From Rubrivirga sp. SAORIC476 (GTDB lineage Bacteria; Bacteroidota; Rhodothermia; Rhodothermales; Rubricoccaceae), in assembly GCF_002283555.1 (NCBI RefSeq), contig NZ_MVOI01000006.1:514040-578039 (forward strand): a stretch of 64,000 nt of DNA. The letters are read 5' to 3'. Within the stretch, counting starts at the first letter, position 1. Each line of letters begins with the position of its first letter. This document shows positions 27,704 through 38,018 of this stretch, piece after piece. The notes under the pieces were generated by a model. The model did not search any database. It worked only from the letters and a program-made list of their open reading frames with translations, and was not told the origin of the DNA. The position numbers and the translations under genes were made by a program.

Positions 27704-29080
27704 ATGGCCTCCCTCGATGCCCTCTTCCGGCGCCCCATCACGCGGGGCGCGTACCTCAGCGCCGGGCTGGGGCTGTTCGCCATCAAGTACCTCGCCGACC
27801 GGCTCGTGAGCGAGGGTGTCTTCGGGCGACCGTGGGACCTGTGGAGCTACCTCGACGTGACCGGCGCGGGCCGGATCCTGTCGCTGACGCCGGAGACGCA
27901 GACGTACGCGCTGGCACTGGTCGCGATGGCGCTCCCGTTCATCGCCGTCGGCACGTGGCTCACGGTACGCCGCCTGCGGACGGTCGGGCTGCCACCGTGG
28001 CTCGTGGTGCTGTTCTTCGTGCCGGTCCTCAACCTGGTCCTGTTCGCGACACTCTCATTCGTCCCGGACGACGCGCTGGACGAGGCGGAGGGGGATCACG
28101 CGCCGACGTGGCTGGAGCGCGTCGTGCCGGAGAGTTCTCTCGGCAGCGCAGCGCTCGCGGTCGGCGTGACCTCCGTCGGCGCGCTGGGACTGGTGGCCGT
28201 CTCCGCGGCCGGGCTGGAGTCGTACGGCTGGGGCCTGTTCGTCGGCGTCCCCTTCGGCCTCGGCATGACGGCGGCCATGCTGCACGGCGTCCACGGACCG
28301 CGGACGATGGGCGAGAGCGTCGGCGTGGCGTGCCTCGCAGTGGCGCTGCTGGCGGTCGGGATCGCGGTGGTGGCTTTGGAGGGGGCCATCTGCCTGGTGA
28401 TGGCGGCGCCCATCGGGGGCGTGCTGGCGGCCCTCGGCGGCGTGTTCGGGCACCTGTTCTCGAGTGGCGGGATGGGGCGTCAGCCCGCCTTGTGGGCAGT
28501 CGGCGTGGTGCCTGCCCTGATCGGCGTCGAGGCCGCGTCCCCGCCCATCGCCCCGTTGATCCCGGTGACGACGGCCGTCGAGGTGGCGGCTCCCCCGGCG
28601 GTCGTCTGGCGGCACGTGGTCGAGTTCTCGGAGCTGCCCGCGCCGGACGACTGGGTGTTCGACACAGGCATCGCGTACCCGATCCGCGCGACCATCGACG
28701 GGGCCGGTGTCGGGGCGGTCCGCCGGTGCGAGTTCACGACGGGCGCCTTCGTGGAGCCGATCACGGTCTGGGAGCCGGGTCGCCGCCTCGCCTTCGACGT
28801 GCTGGAGCAACCCGCGCCGATGCGCGAGCGCGGCCTGTTCGGTGACATCCACGCGCCCCACCTGAACGGCTACTTCGTCTCCGAGCGCGGCCAGTTCCTG
28901 CTGACGACGCTCCCGGACGGCGGCACGCGCCTCGAAGGCACCACGTGGTACCGGCACCACATCTGGCCGTCCGGCTACTGGCGCCTGTGGTCGGACGCGG
29001 TCCTGCACCGGATCCACGGGCGCGTGCTCGACCACGTCCAGACGCTCGCCGAGGCGGAGGCGGTCGCGGAGGTCCGGTAG
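27704..29080 (+). CDS. Multi-pass membrane protein with C-terminal SRPBCC-like domain
   Basis: 458 aa from ATG 27704. The in-frame ATG at 27674 would place the promoter/operator inside the gene, so the later start is preferred. Residues 1-290 hold eight or so hydrophobic segments, the first four looking DUF805-like (RRPITRGAYLSAGLGLF). From about residue 295 a soluble domain resembles the SRPBCC/polyketide-cyclase fold: PVTTAVEVAAPPAVVWRHVVEFSE opening, a long middle, and the final helix VLDHVQTLAEAEA. SRPBCC domains bind hydrophobic ligands. The combination suggests ligand binding at the membrane; function unknown. Probably controlled by the palindrome just upstream. Confidence 0.75.
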   Translation: MASLDALFRRPITRGAYLSAGLGLFAIKYLADRLVSEGVFGRPWDLWSYLDVTGAGRILSLTPETQTYALALVAMALPFIAVGTWLTVRRLRTVGLPPWLVVLFFVPVLNLVLFATLSFVPDDALDEAEGDHAPTWLERVVPESSLGSAALAVGVTSVGALGLVAVSAAGLESYGWGLFVGVPFGLGMTAAMLHGVHGPRTMGESVGVACLAVALLAVGIAVVALEGAICLVMAAPIGGVLAALGGVFGHLFSSGGMGRQPALWAVGVVPALIGVEAASPPIAPLIPVTTAVEVAAPPAVVWRHVVEFSELPAPDDWVFDTGIAYPIRATIDGAGVGAVRRCEFTTGAFVEPITVWEPGRRLAFDVLEQPAPMRERGLFGDIHAPHLNGYFVSERGQFLLTTLPDGGTRLEGTTWYRHHIWPSGYWRLWSDAVLHRIHGRVLDHVQTLAEAEAVAEVR

Positions 29081-29115
29081 GGAGCGGGGGCGCCAGGTGG
29101 GAGGTCGGCCGGGGC

Positions 29116-29123
29116 TAGCTTTG
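29116..29123 (+). promoter_or_regulatory. -7-like element TAGCTTTG before recC
   Basis: Exact match to TAnnTTTG, 30 nt before the GTG of recC; presumed promoter of the recCBD operon. Confidence 0.55.
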
Positions 29124-29145
29124 GGCCGGATCTCTTCGTTCATCT

Positions 29146-32100
29146 GTGCCCACGTCCTCTCCCGGTTTCCGCGTCGTCACGGCGTCTCGGCTGGAGCCGT
29201 TGTTCGACCGCATGGCCGACGCCATGCAGGCCGACCCGCTGCCGCCGCTGGCGCGCGAGACGATCGTGGTGGCGCAGAACGTCGGGTTGCGGAAGTGGGT
29301 CGAGCGGGCGCTGGCTCACCGCCTCGGCGTCGCCGCGAGCCTGGACCTGCAGTCCCCGCGTGGCGTGGCGACGACGCTCGCGCGGGCCCTGCCCGGTGCG
29401 GGGGCGGCCCAGGCTCAGCACCCCTTCGACTCGGGGCCGCTGGCGTGGCGCCTCGACGCCCTGCTCGGGACGCTTCCGGACGAGCCGGTGTGGGCCCCCA
29501 TCCGCGCCTACTTGGACCGCACGGACGGCCAGACGATGCCGCTCGCGACGCGCCTGGCGACGCTCTTCGACGACTATCAGGTGTACCGCCCGGAGGTGCT
29601 CGCGGGGTGGGCTCGCGACACCGCGCCCCCGGCCGACTTCGCCCACGGGGTCTGGCAAGCCGAACTGTGGCGGCGACTCGTGGCCGATGCGGGTGGCAGC
29701 CGGGACAGGGCCAGCGAGATGCTCGCCCTGCTCGACGCCCTGGCCGATCCGGAGGAGGCCCTTCGGCAGACGTTCCCGGAGGTCCGGGTCTCCGTCTTCG
29801 GGGCACTGCTTTTCCCGCCGATCTACCTCCGCGTGCTCCACGCGCTCGCCCACCACGTTCCGGTGACGGTCTATGCGGTCGTCCCTGGCGACGCGGCAGG
29901 AGGCGAGAGCCATGCGCACCCCCTGCTCCGTGCCCTCGCCGGACGGACGCGCGATTACTGGGCCGTGACAGGGGGGCTCGGAGACGTACCCAGGGAGTCG
30001 CTCCCCGTCTCCGATCTCGGGGTGTCGCCGACGGCGCTCCACCATCTCCAGACGGCCCTCGCGTCGGACACGACGCCCACGACGACCGTCCCGGCCGACG
30101 GCTCGATCCGCATCCACGACTGTCACTCGGAGCGACGCGAACTGGAGGCGCTCCGCGACACGCTCCTCGACGCCTTCGCCGAGGTGGAGGGGCTGCGGCC
30201 GAGCGACGTGCTGGTGCTCGTCCCGGACCTCGACCGGTACGCCCCGCTGGTGGACGCCGTGTTCGGGGCCGAGGACGCCGCGCCGGACCTGCGGATTCCC
30301 TATCACGTCGTCGAGCACCCGCACGCTCCGGCGCTCCGTGTGGTCGAGGCGTTCAGCCGCGTCCTCCGGCTCCACGAGGGCCGTGTGACGGCCTCCGAGT
30401 TGCTCGACCTGCTGGGCACACCGGCCGTTCGGCAGGCCGCCGGGATCGACGCCGACGAACTGCCCCGGCTGCGGTCCTGGATCACCGAGTCCGGTGTCTG
30501 TTGGGGGCTCACGGCCGAGCGCAAGACGCGCTTCGGGCTCCCCGAGGACGACCTCCATACGTGGCGCTTCGGCCTCGACCGGCTCCTGCTCGGTGTGATG
30601 ACGGGCGATGCGGAGGGGGGGCTCGTGCTGGGTCACCTGCCATGCGAGGCGGCGTCCGTCGACCCCGAACTGCTCGGGCGCTTCTGCGAGTGGGCCGAGG
30701 CGCTGTTCGCAGCGCTCGACGCCATCGACCGCCCGGCCCCCCTCGCCGACTGGCCCGGGCGCATCCTCAACTTCCTCGATGGCGTCTTCGACGCGCGGGA
30801 GGACGAGGAGTTGGAGGCGGTCGTGTTCCTCCGGAGCGAGGCCCTCGGGTTGGAGCGGCTGCGAGACCTCGTCGGCCATGAGGATGACGTGTCGTTCCGC
30901 ACGATCCGCTCCCACCTCGACGGCGCCGCGGGCCGGCTCGAACGCCGCGAGCCGTACCTGACCGGCAAGGTCACGGTCGCGCATCCGCTCTCGCTCCGCC
31001 ATGCCCCACACCGGGTGGTCGCCTTCCTCGGGCTGAATGACGGCGTGTGGCCACGACCCGAGACGGCGCCGGGCTTCGACCTGATCGTCCACGCCCCGCA
31101 GCCGGGCGACGCGTCGCCGCGGGAGCACGAGAAGCAACTCTTCCTCGACGCCGTCCTCTCGGCTCGTGACCGGTTGATCCTGAGCCACGTCGGGCGGAGC
31201 CAGAAGGACAACGCCGAGCGCGCGGCCTCCGTCTGCCTGGACGCCTTCCTGGACGCTGTCCGGCGTCACGTCGAGGACCCCGACCGGCTCGTCGTGCGGC
31301 ACCGCCTCCAGCCGTTCGCGGCCGACTACTTCACGCCCGACGGGCCGCTCGCCAGCTACGCTGCCCAGCACCGCGTCCGCGGCGCCGAGGCGGAGCCACC
31401 GACCCCATTCCTGCGCCCCGACCAGCGGCTTCCTGCCGGCGACGATCTGGCGTCCGTGTCGCTCCGCGACCTCACCGGCGTCTGGGTCAACCCGAGCAAG
31501 CACGTCGTGCGCCGTCGTCTGCGTGTCTCGCTCGACCTGGACGAGGACGCCGTACGCGACGACGAACCGGTGACTCTCGACAACCTGCAGCGGTACCACC
31601 TCCGCGCGGCCGTCCTGGAGGGGCTCCTCGATGACCTCGACCCCGTGGCGCTGGCGGCTCGCATCGAGCGAGGCGGGATGCTGCCCGGCGGTGCGCCCGG
31701 TGCGTCCTGGCTCCGCCGGGCCATCGACGAGGTCGGGCCGGTCGCCGAGGCGGTGCGCGCGTGGGGACCGACGGCGCCGCTGGCTGTGGGTGCGGAAGCG
31801 GGGCCCGTGCGGGTGGTGGGCACGATCGCCGACGTGGGGGATCGGGGGGCGCTGCGCTACCGGGCTGGCAAGGTGCGCGGCAAGCACACCGTCGAGGCCT
31901 GGATCGACCACCTCGCGCTCTGCACGGTGCGCCCGGCCGTGACCTGCGTGCTCGGGATCGGCGACACCGCGCTCCACTTCGAGCCCGTCGCGGCCGACGA
32001 CGCGCAGAAACTGCTCGAGGCGCTCGTCCGCGGGTACCGCCGGGCTCATGACCGCTCGCTCCCGCTCTACGAGAAGGCCTCGGAGGCGTACGTGGGGGCC

Positions 32101-32373
32101 CTCAGCCGGAGCTCGTGGGAGGACTTCACGGCTCGCGTTCTCGACCGAGGAGCCGCTCAGAAGCCGTTCGAGCCCCACGAGGGCGCCATGCGCAAGGCCC
32201 GCCGCCAGTTCTCCGACGCCTGGAACGACTTCACCGACGACGCCGACATCTACGTCGCGCTCGCCACCCGAGGCCGGGAGGACCCGTTCGTCCCCGAGGA
32301 GCACTTCGCCAAGTGGGCGCTCTGCCTCTGGGCGCCTCTGCTGACCTACAAGCGCGACGGGGTGCCGACATGA
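29146..32373 (+). CDS. recC: Exodeoxyribonuclease V subunit gamma (RecC)
   Basis: 1075 aa from GTG 29146. It has the RecC N-terminal pattern (ETIVVAQNVGLRKWVERALAHRLG, then a PFDSGPLAWRLDALL-like segment), the helicase-like core without a functional Walker A, and the C-terminal nuclease-like fold. RecC recognises Chi and holds the RecBCD complex together during double-strand-break repair. Length is close to the usual 1,100 aa. First gene of a tight recC-recB-recD operon: its TGA overlaps the recB ATG. The GTG start lies 30 nt after TAGCTTTG. Confidence 0.93.
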   Translation: MPTSSPGFRVVTASRLEPLFDRMADAMQADPLPPLARETIVVAQNVGLRKWVERALAHRLGVAASLDLQSPRGVATTLARALPGAGAAQAQHPFDSGPLAWRLDALLGTLPDEPVWAPIRAYLDRTDGQTMPLATRLATLFDDYQVYRPEVLAGWARDTAPPADFAHGVWQAELWRRLVADAGGSRDRASEMLALLDALADPEEALRQTFPEVRVSVFGALLFPPIYLRVLHALAHHVPVTVYAVVPGDAAGGESHAHPLLRALAGRTRDYWAVTGGLGDVPRESLPVSDLGVSPTALHHLQTALASDTTPTTTVPADGSIRIHDCHSERRELEALRDTLLDAFAEVEGLRPSDVLVLVPDLDRYAPLVDAVFGAEDAAPDLRIPYHVVEHPHAPALRVVEAFSRVLRLHEGRVTASELLDLLGTPAVRQAAGIDADELPRLRSWITESGVCWGLTAERKTRFGLPEDDLHTWRFGLDRLLLGVMTGDAEGGLVLGHLPCEAASVDPELLGRFCEWAEALFAALDAIDRPAPLADWPGRILNFLDGVFDAREDEELEAVVFLRSEALGLERLRDLVGHEDDVSFRTIRSHLDGAAGRLERREPYLTGKVTVAHPLSLRHAPHRVVAFLGLNDGVWPRPETAPGFDLIVHAPQPGDASPREHEKQLFLDAVLSARDRLILSHVGRSQKDNAERAASVCLDAFLDAVRRHVEDPDRLVVRHRLQPFAADYFTPDGPLASYAAQHRVRGAEAEPPTPFLRPDQRLPAGDDLASVSLRDLTGVWVNPSKHVVRRRLRVSLDLDEDAVRDDEPVTLDNLQRYHLRAAVLEGLLDDLDPVALAARIERGGMLPGGAPGASWLRRAIDEVGPVAEAVRAWGPTAPLAVGAEAGPVRVVGTIADVGDRGALRYRAGKVRGKHTVEAWIDHLALCTVRPAVTCVLGIGDTALHFEPVAADDAQKLLEALVRGYRRAHDRSLPLYEKASEAYVGALSRSSWEDFTARVLDRGAAQKPFEPHEGAMRKARRQFSDAWNDFTDDADIYVALATRGREDPFVPEEHFAKWALCLWAPLLTYKRDGVPT

Positions 32374-35300
32374 GCCAGGCCTCCCTCTTCGGCGACGAGC
32401 CGTTCACCACACCGGCTGCGGACGCACGGGGCGACGGCCTCAGTGACCCGGCTGGCTTGGCCAACGCAGCTCCTGGCGGGACGGAAGACGACGTACCGCC
32501 ATTCGAGTACTGGGCCACTCCCGTCGAGGCCGGTCGGACTCTGGTCGAGGCCAGCGCCGGGACGGGCAAGACGTTCGCCATCGCCGGGCTGGTCCTCCGC
32601 CTGGTGCTGGACGGCGACTGGCTGGCGACTACGCCCGGCGGGCTCCCTGACCTGCGTCGCTTGCTCGTGGTCACCTTCACGAAGGCGGCCACGGAAGAAC
32701 TGCGGACGCGCATCCGCCGCGCCCTGCGCGTGGCCCTCGCCGTCGCCCGCGACGAGTCCATCCCGGAGACCTCGCCGCTGGCGGGCGACCTGCCTCTGGT
32801 CGACCCGCTCCGCCCCCTGCTCGACCGGTCCGAGGCGGAGGGGCGGCTGCTCGCGGCCCTCGACCGCGTCGACGAGGCGGGCGTGTTCACCATCCACAGC
32901 TTCTGCCAGCGCGTCCTGAAGCAGGCGGCCTTCGAGAGCGGGACGCCCTTCGAGATGGAGTTCGTGGAAGACTCCGACAGCGACGCCCTGCGCGCCCGCG
33001 CCGCCGCCGACGCCTGGGCCTGCCTGACGCACGGCGACCCGCTGCTGGCGGCCCTCGCCGTCTCGCGCGGCCGAACGCCCGACGTGCTGATCCAGCACCA
33101 CAAGAACACCGCCGACTTCCCGTCGGTCCGCATCCTGCCCGACACGCCGTCGCTCGTCGAGGCGCAGGCCCGCCTCGGGGAGGCGATGGGCACCCTCGCC
33201 GCGACGTGGTCGGCCGAGGCCGTCCGCGACGCGCTGGCGGAGGTCGAATGGAACAAGAGCGCGCCGCTCGATGGCCCGGAGGCAGCAGCGCTGGTCGCTC
33301 GCGTCGGCGCGTTCGCGCGGGGCGAGGACCTGGACGCGTTGCCGGCCGTCGAGACGTGCACGACGGAGGGGATTTACAAGGCCGGCAAGAAGACGAGCCA
33401 GGCCCGCAAGGACGCGCTCGACGCCGCCTCGACGGCCGCGCCCTTCCGCGCGTGCACCGAGGTGGTCGAGGCCGTCGGCGCGCTCGACCAGGCGTTCATC
33501 CGCGAGTTCGTGCTGGAGGTCGGCCGCCGCATCGAGGCCATCAAAGAGCGGCGCGGCCAGCTCACCTTCAACGACCTCATCACCCGGCTCCACGCCGCGC
33601 TCCACTCCGACGATGCCGGGCCGACGCTCGCGGCGGGCATCCGCCGCCAGTTCGCCGTCGCCCTGATCGACGAGTTCCAGGACACCGACCCGCTCCAGTA
33701 CGGCATCTTCCGGACCGCCTTCGAGGGCCACCCGCTCTACTTCGTCGGCGACCCGAAGCAGGCCATCTACGCCTTCCGCGGGGCCGACGTGCACGCCTAC
33801 CTCGGCGCGCAGCACGAGGCGACGCGGCGCTACACGCTGGGCACCAACTGGCGCAGCACGGCCGGGCTGGTCGAGGCCGTCAACCGCATCTTCGAGCGGC
33901 CGGCGCGGGCGTTCCTGTTCGACGGCATCCCGTTCCGCCGCGTGGCCTCGGCCCCGCACCACGCCGAGTCGGCCCTCCTCGACGGCGACCTGCCGCCACT
34001 GGTCTGGTGGCCGATGCCCGCCCGGGGCGACAAAGTGCCGGGCAAGGGGGAGGCGAGCGACCTCATTCCGCCGCTCGTGGCCGCCGAGATTCGCCGCCTG
34101 CTGGCCGAGGGACGGATGCGAGATGGAGACGCGGAGCGCCCGCTCCGCGCGGGCGACATCGCGGTGCTGGTCCCGTCGAAGTACGAGATCCGTGCCATCC
34201 AGGAAGCGCTGCAGGCGCTCGCGATCCCGGCCGTCGTGTCGAAGGCCCACGACGTGCGCGAGAGCGCCCAGATCGCCGACATCGAGCTGGTCCTGCGCGC
34301 CGTGCTCCGTCCGGACGACGAGCGGACTCTCCGCGCCGCGCTCGCGACCGAGACCTGGGGGTGGACTGCCGCGCAGATCGCCGCGCTCGACGAGGACCCC
34401 AAGCAGGTGGCCGCGCTCTCCGCCCGCCTCCGCGGATGGCAGAAGGCGTGGCGCCGCTACGGCGTGCTCCACGTGCTCACCGACCTGCAGCAGCGCGAGG
34501 GCGTCTTCGAGCGCATGCTGGCCTGCCCGGACGGTGAGCGGCGTGTGACCAACCTCCGCCACGCGGCCGAACTGCTCCACGAGATCGAGGCCGGCGGCGA
34601 CCGCTCGCCCGAGGACCTGCTCCACTGGCTCCGTCACCGCATGGACCAGGCGCTGCCGTCGCGCGAGATGAAGGAAATCCGGCTGGAGCGCGACGACGAC
34701 GCGGTCCAGATCACGACGCACCACAACTCGAAGGGGCTGGAGTACGAGGTCGTCTTCCTGCCGTACCTCTGGTCGCTCAGCCAGCGCGACTTCCAGCAGC
34801 AGGACACCGTCCTCGCGCGCACCGAGGCGGGCGTGGTCTACGACCTGGGCTCGCCCCAGGCGAAAGAGGTCGAGCGACTCCGCCAGGTCGACAACCTCGC
34901 CGAGCACATCCGGAAGGCCTACGTGACGCTAACGCGCGCACGCGAGCGGTGCTACGTGATCTGGGGACCGGTCAAGTCGGGCAGCGCGCGGACCGACGCG
35001 CTCTCGGGCCTGGGGTACCTGCTGAGCGGCCACGGCGCACCGTACGAGGGGGACCTCGCCGCGCACGTGGAGGCGGCGCGCAAGCAGGCGGGAGGGCCGG
35101 GTGTGTCGAAGGACGTGACTGACCTCGATCCCGAGGGCGCGGTCTCCCGGTTCGTCGAGCCGCCGGTGCCGGACGGACGCCCGATGGAACGCGCCGATGC
35201 GCCGACGGTCCGCCTCGACGCCCGCGACCTCGCCACCTGGGGCGACGGGCAGGGACGCGCGCGCGCCGTCGACGCCTGGCGGCGATCCAGCTTCAGCGCG

Positions 35301-36176
35301 TGGGCCCGCTCGGGCCGTGACACCGGGCACGAGACCAGCGGCCTGGCGGCCTCCGACGAGGCCGACGAGGAGACCACGCGGACGGACGTGCTGCCGACCG
35401 GGCTGCACGCCTTCGCGGCCGGGACCGGCCCGGGCACCTGCCTCCACGGCATCCTGCAACACGCCGACTGGCGTGAGGGCGACGATGCCGAGGCTGCCGC
35501 CGTGCGCAACCGCGACACGGTCACGGAGTGGCTCCAGACCTACGGCCTCGATCGGCGAGGGCGACCCCACCGCGCGCCCCTGGACCCGTCCGCCGAGGTC
35601 GTCGCGATGCTCGGCCGCGTCGCCCAGTCCCCGCTGTTCACCGCCAGGGACGGGACTCCGCTGCGCCTCGCGGACGCCGAGGCGGTGCGGACCGAGTGGA
35701 GCTTCACGGTGCCCCTCGGCCGCGTCGCGCCGCGCGCCCTCGCCGAGGTGTTCCGCGCGCACGGCTCGGACCCGTTCGGCCCGGCCTACGCCGACACGCT
35801 CTCCACGCTGGGCCGCGACGCCGTCGACGGCCTGATGGTGGGCGAGATGGACGTGGTGGCGCTGGCGGGCGACCGGTGGTGGGTGGTCGACTGGAAGAGC
35901 AATCGTCTGGGTGACGACGCGGCGGTCTACACGCCCGACGCACTCACCGGCACGATGCAGGCCCACCACTATGCCCTCCAACTCCATCTCTATCTCTACG
36001 GCCTGCACCGGTACCTGCGCTCCCGCATCACGGAGTACGCCTACGACACCCACGTCGGCGGCGCGACCTATGCGTTCCTGCGGGGCATGGAGACCCCCGG
36101 CGACGGGCTCGTGACGCATCGCCCAACCGCCGCGTTCATCGACGCGCTCGACCATCTCCTCGCGCCCGATGCGTAG
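32370..36176 (+). CDS. recB: Exodeoxyribonuclease V subunit beta (RecB)
   Basis: 1268 aa from ATG 32370, which overlaps the recC stop (ATGA). Superfamily 1A helicase motifs: Walker A ASAGTGKT at 61-68, motif Ia (LLVVTFTKAATEELRTRIR), DEFQDTDPLQY (motif II), GDPKQAIYAFRGAD (motif III), and LTRARERCYV (motif VI). The C-terminal RecB nuclease domain has the D-x-K pair in VVDWKSNR (D1174, K1176). It is the 3'-5' helicase and the only nuclease of RecBCD. An N-terminal 45-aa extension of low complexity precedes the family homology. Confidence 0.95.
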   Translation: MSQASLFGDEPFTTPAADARGDGLSDPAGLANAAPGGTEDDVPPFEYWATPVEAGRTLVEASAGTGKTFAIAGLVLRLVLDGDWLATTPGGLPDLRRLLVVTFTKAATEELRTRIRRALRVALAVARDESIPETSPLAGDLPLVDPLRPLLDRSEAEGRLLAALDRVDEAGVFTIHSFCQRVLKQAAFESGTPFEMEFVEDSDSDALRARAAADAWACLTHGDPLLAALAVSRGRTPDVLIQHHKNTADFPSVRILPDTPSLVEAQARLGEAMGTLAATWSAEAVRDALAEVEWNKSAPLDGPEAAALVARVGAFARGEDLDALPAVETCTTEGIYKAGKKTSQARKDALDAASTAAPFRACTEVVEAVGALDQAFIREFVLEVGRRIEAIKERRGQLTFNDLITRLHAALHSDDAGPTLAAGIRRQFAVALIDEFQDTDPLQYGIFRTAFEGHPLYFVGDPKQAIYAFRGADVHAYLGAQHEATRRYTLGTNWRSTAGLVEAVNRIFERPARAFLFDGIPFRRVASAPHHAESALLDGDLPPLVWWPMPARGDKVPGKGEASDLIPPLVAAEIRRLLAEGRMRDGDAERPLRAGDIAVLVPSKYEIRAIQEALQALAIPAVVSKAHDVRESAQIADIELVLRAVLRPDDERTLRAALATETWGWTAAQIAALDEDPKQVAALSARLRGWQKAWRRYGVLHVLTDLQQREGVFERMLACPDGERRVTNLRHAAELLHEIEAGGDRSPEDLLHWLRHRMDQALPSREMKEIRLERDDDAVQITTHHNSKGLEYEVVFLPYLWSLSQRDFQQQDTVLARTEAGVVYDLGSPQAKEVERLRQVDNLAEHIRKAYVTLTRARERCYVIWGPVKSGSARTDALSGLGYLLSGHGAPYEGDLAAHVEAARKQAGGPGVSKDVTDLDPEGAVSRFVEPPVPDGRPMERADAPTVRLDARDLATWGDGQGRARAVDAWRRSSFSAWARSGRDTGHETSGLAASDEADEETTRTDVLPTGLHAFAAGTGPGTCLHGILQHADWREGDDAEAAAVRNRDTVTEWLQTYGLDRRGRPHRAPLDPSAEVVAMLGRVAQSPLFTARDGTPLRLADAEAVRTEWSFTVPLGRVAPRALAEVFRAHGSDPFGPAYADTLSTLGRDAVDGLMVGEMDVVALAGDRWWVVDWKSNRLGDDAAVYTPDALTGTMQAHHYALQLHLYLYGLHRYLRSRITEYAYDTHVGGATYAFLRGMETPGDGLVTHRPTAAFIDALDHLLAPDA

Positions 36177-38016
36177 GCTTCCTCTATCGGTCGTCCGCGA
36201 CCTCGATGCGCTCGCCGAGGCCGAGGCGGTGCTCCCCATCGACCTCGCCCTGGCCCGCCTGATCGCCGGTCTCGACGCCGAGCACGCCGCGCCCGACCCG
36301 GCCCGTCAGCGGACGCTGGCGCTGGCGACGGCGCTCGTCTCGCGTGCCACCCGCGACGGCCACAGTGGGATTGCCCTGGTTGACCACGCGGGTGAGACCT
36401 TCCCCGAGGAGGAGCACAGCCGGAGCGCCTTCCGCGGGCTTCCCGAGATGCCAGCGCTCGACGTGTGGCGCGGTCACCTGGACGCCAGCCCGACGGTCGG
36501 CGGACCGGATGCGGGGTGCCCCCTGGTGTGGGACGGCGACCGGCTCGCGCTGCGCCGCCACTGGGACGCCGAGCGCCGCGTCGCGCGCGCTGTCCTCGGC
36601 CGCCTCGCTCCCGTCACCGAGGCGCCGTCGGAGGCCGCCCGGGCCGCGTTCGGCCGACTCTTTCCGCCTCGGGCGGATGGCCGGCTGGACCGACAGGCCC
36701 TCGCGGCGGCGGCCGCGCTGCGCCAGCGCGTGCTGTTCGTGGCCGGAGGGCCGGGCACCGGCAAGACCTACACGGCGGCCCGGCTGCTCGCCCTCGTTCT
36801 GGCCGACCGTCCCGCCGCGCGGGTGGCGCTCGCCGCCCCGACCGGCAAGGCGGCGTCCCGGCTGACCGACAGCATCGGGAGCGCGCTCCCCAGCCTCCCC
36901 GAGGGTCTCGCCGAGGCGGTCCCGGTCGAGGCGGTCACCCTGCACCGGCTGCTGGGGGCTCACCCCGAACGCGCGGGCTTCCGCCACGACGCGCGGAGCC
37001 CGTTACCCCACGACCTCGTGCTCGTGGACGAGGGCTCGATGGTCGACCTCCGCCTGTTCGATGCTCTGCTCGCCGCCCTTCGCCCCGACGCCGCGCTCGT
37101 CGTCCTGGGCGACCCGGACCAGCTTCCGCCGGTCGGCGTCGGCACGACGTTCGCGGATCTCGTGAGCGAGGGGACGGGACCCGCGCCGACCGACCTCGCG
37201 GCGTTCTGCGCGCGGCTCGGCCTGTCGGGCGTCCCCACGTCCGGCACCGCCTCCGCGCTGTCGGCCTCGGTCGTCGAGTTGACGGAGAGCCGCCGGTTCA
37301 CCGCCGAGTCCGACGTGGGCACATTCGCCGTCGCCGTCCGTGAGGGGGAGGTCGAGGCCTCGCTCGCCGCGCTGCGCGAGCGCGATGCCCTCGCCCTGGT
37401 CGAACACGAGCCGGCTCGCGAAGCCCTTGCCTGGGCGCTCCCGTTTGCCCGCGAGACAGTCGCAGCGCCGACGCCCGAGGCGGCGCTGGCGGTGCTCGAC
37501 CGGTTCCGCTTGCTCGCCGCCGTCCGCCGTGGGCCGCGAGGGGTCGAAGGGCTGAACGCCGCCATCGAACAGGCCCTGCGCGCGGAGAGGCGAATCCGCT
37601 GGAGTCCCTACGGACCGCGCGTGTACCGCGGTCGTCCGGTCTTGGTCACCGTCAACGACCCCGACACCGACCTGAAGAATGGCGATGTGGGCGTGTGTTG
37701 GGGCCGGGGGGAGGACCGCGTCGTGGTCTTCGCCGGGCGCGAGCCGGTCCCGTTCTCGCGCCTTCCGGCCCACGAGCCGGCATGGGCGCTGACGGTCCAC
37801 AAGAGCCAGGGCTCCGAGTTCGAGGCGGTCGGCGTGGTGCTGCCCGAGCCCGGCACGCGGGGCGCGACCCTCGTCACGCGCGAACTCCTCTACACGGCGG
37901 CGACGCGCGCGAAGGCGTCCGTCACCGTGTTCGGCGAGGCGGCCGAGGTGGAGCACGCCGTCCGCGAGAGCCAGCGTCGCACGTCGGGGCTGGCGGCACG
38001 GCTGCGGGCTGACTGA
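36169..38016 (+). CDS. recD: Exodeoxyribonuclease V subunit alpha (RecD)
   Basis: 615 aa; its ATG lies inside recB and overlaps it by 8 bp. Walker A GGPGTGKT at 193-200, motif II LVDEGSMVD, motif III GDPDQLPPVGVG, and late motifs LTVHKSQGSEF and YTAATRAK. The N-terminal RecD domain (about 1-150) is present. It is the 5'-3' motor of RecBCD. With recC and recB it completes the enzyme in one operon (order C-B-D, without the ptrA found in enterobacteria). Confidence 0.95.
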   Translation: MRRLPLSVVRDLDALAEAEAVLPIDLALARLIAGLDAEHAAPDPARQRTLALATALVSRATRDGHSGIALVDHAGETFPEEEHSRSAFRGLPEMPALDVWRGHLDASPTVGGPDAGCPLVWDGDRLALRRHWDAERRVARAVLGRLAPVTEAPSEAARAAFGRLFPPRADGRLDRQALAAAAALRQRVLFVAGGPGTGKTYTAARLLALVLADRPAARVALAAPTGKAASRLTDSIGSALPSLPEGLAEAVPVEAVTLHRLLGAHPERAGFRHDARSPLPHDLVLVDEGSMVDLRLFDALLAALRPDAALVVLGDPDQLPPVGVGTTFADLVSEGTGPAPTDLAAFCARLGLSGVPTSGTASALSASVVELTESRRFTAESDVGTFAVAVREGEVEASLAALRERDALALVEHEPAREALAWALPFARETVAAPTPEAALAVLDRFRLLAAVRRGPRGVEGLNAAIEQALRAERRIRWSPYGPRVYRGRPVLVTVNDPDTDLKNGDVGVCWGRGEDRVVVFAGREPVPFSRLPAHEPAWALTVHKSQGSEFEAVGVVLPEPGTRGATLVTRELLYTAATRAKASVTVFGEAAEVEHAVRESQRRTSGLAARLRAD

Positions 38017-38018
38017 CG

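Noticed and set aside
29140-32304. A 1,054-codon frame antisense to recC
   Set aside because: Shadow of recC; composition is Arg/Gly/Val-rich without recognisable domains.
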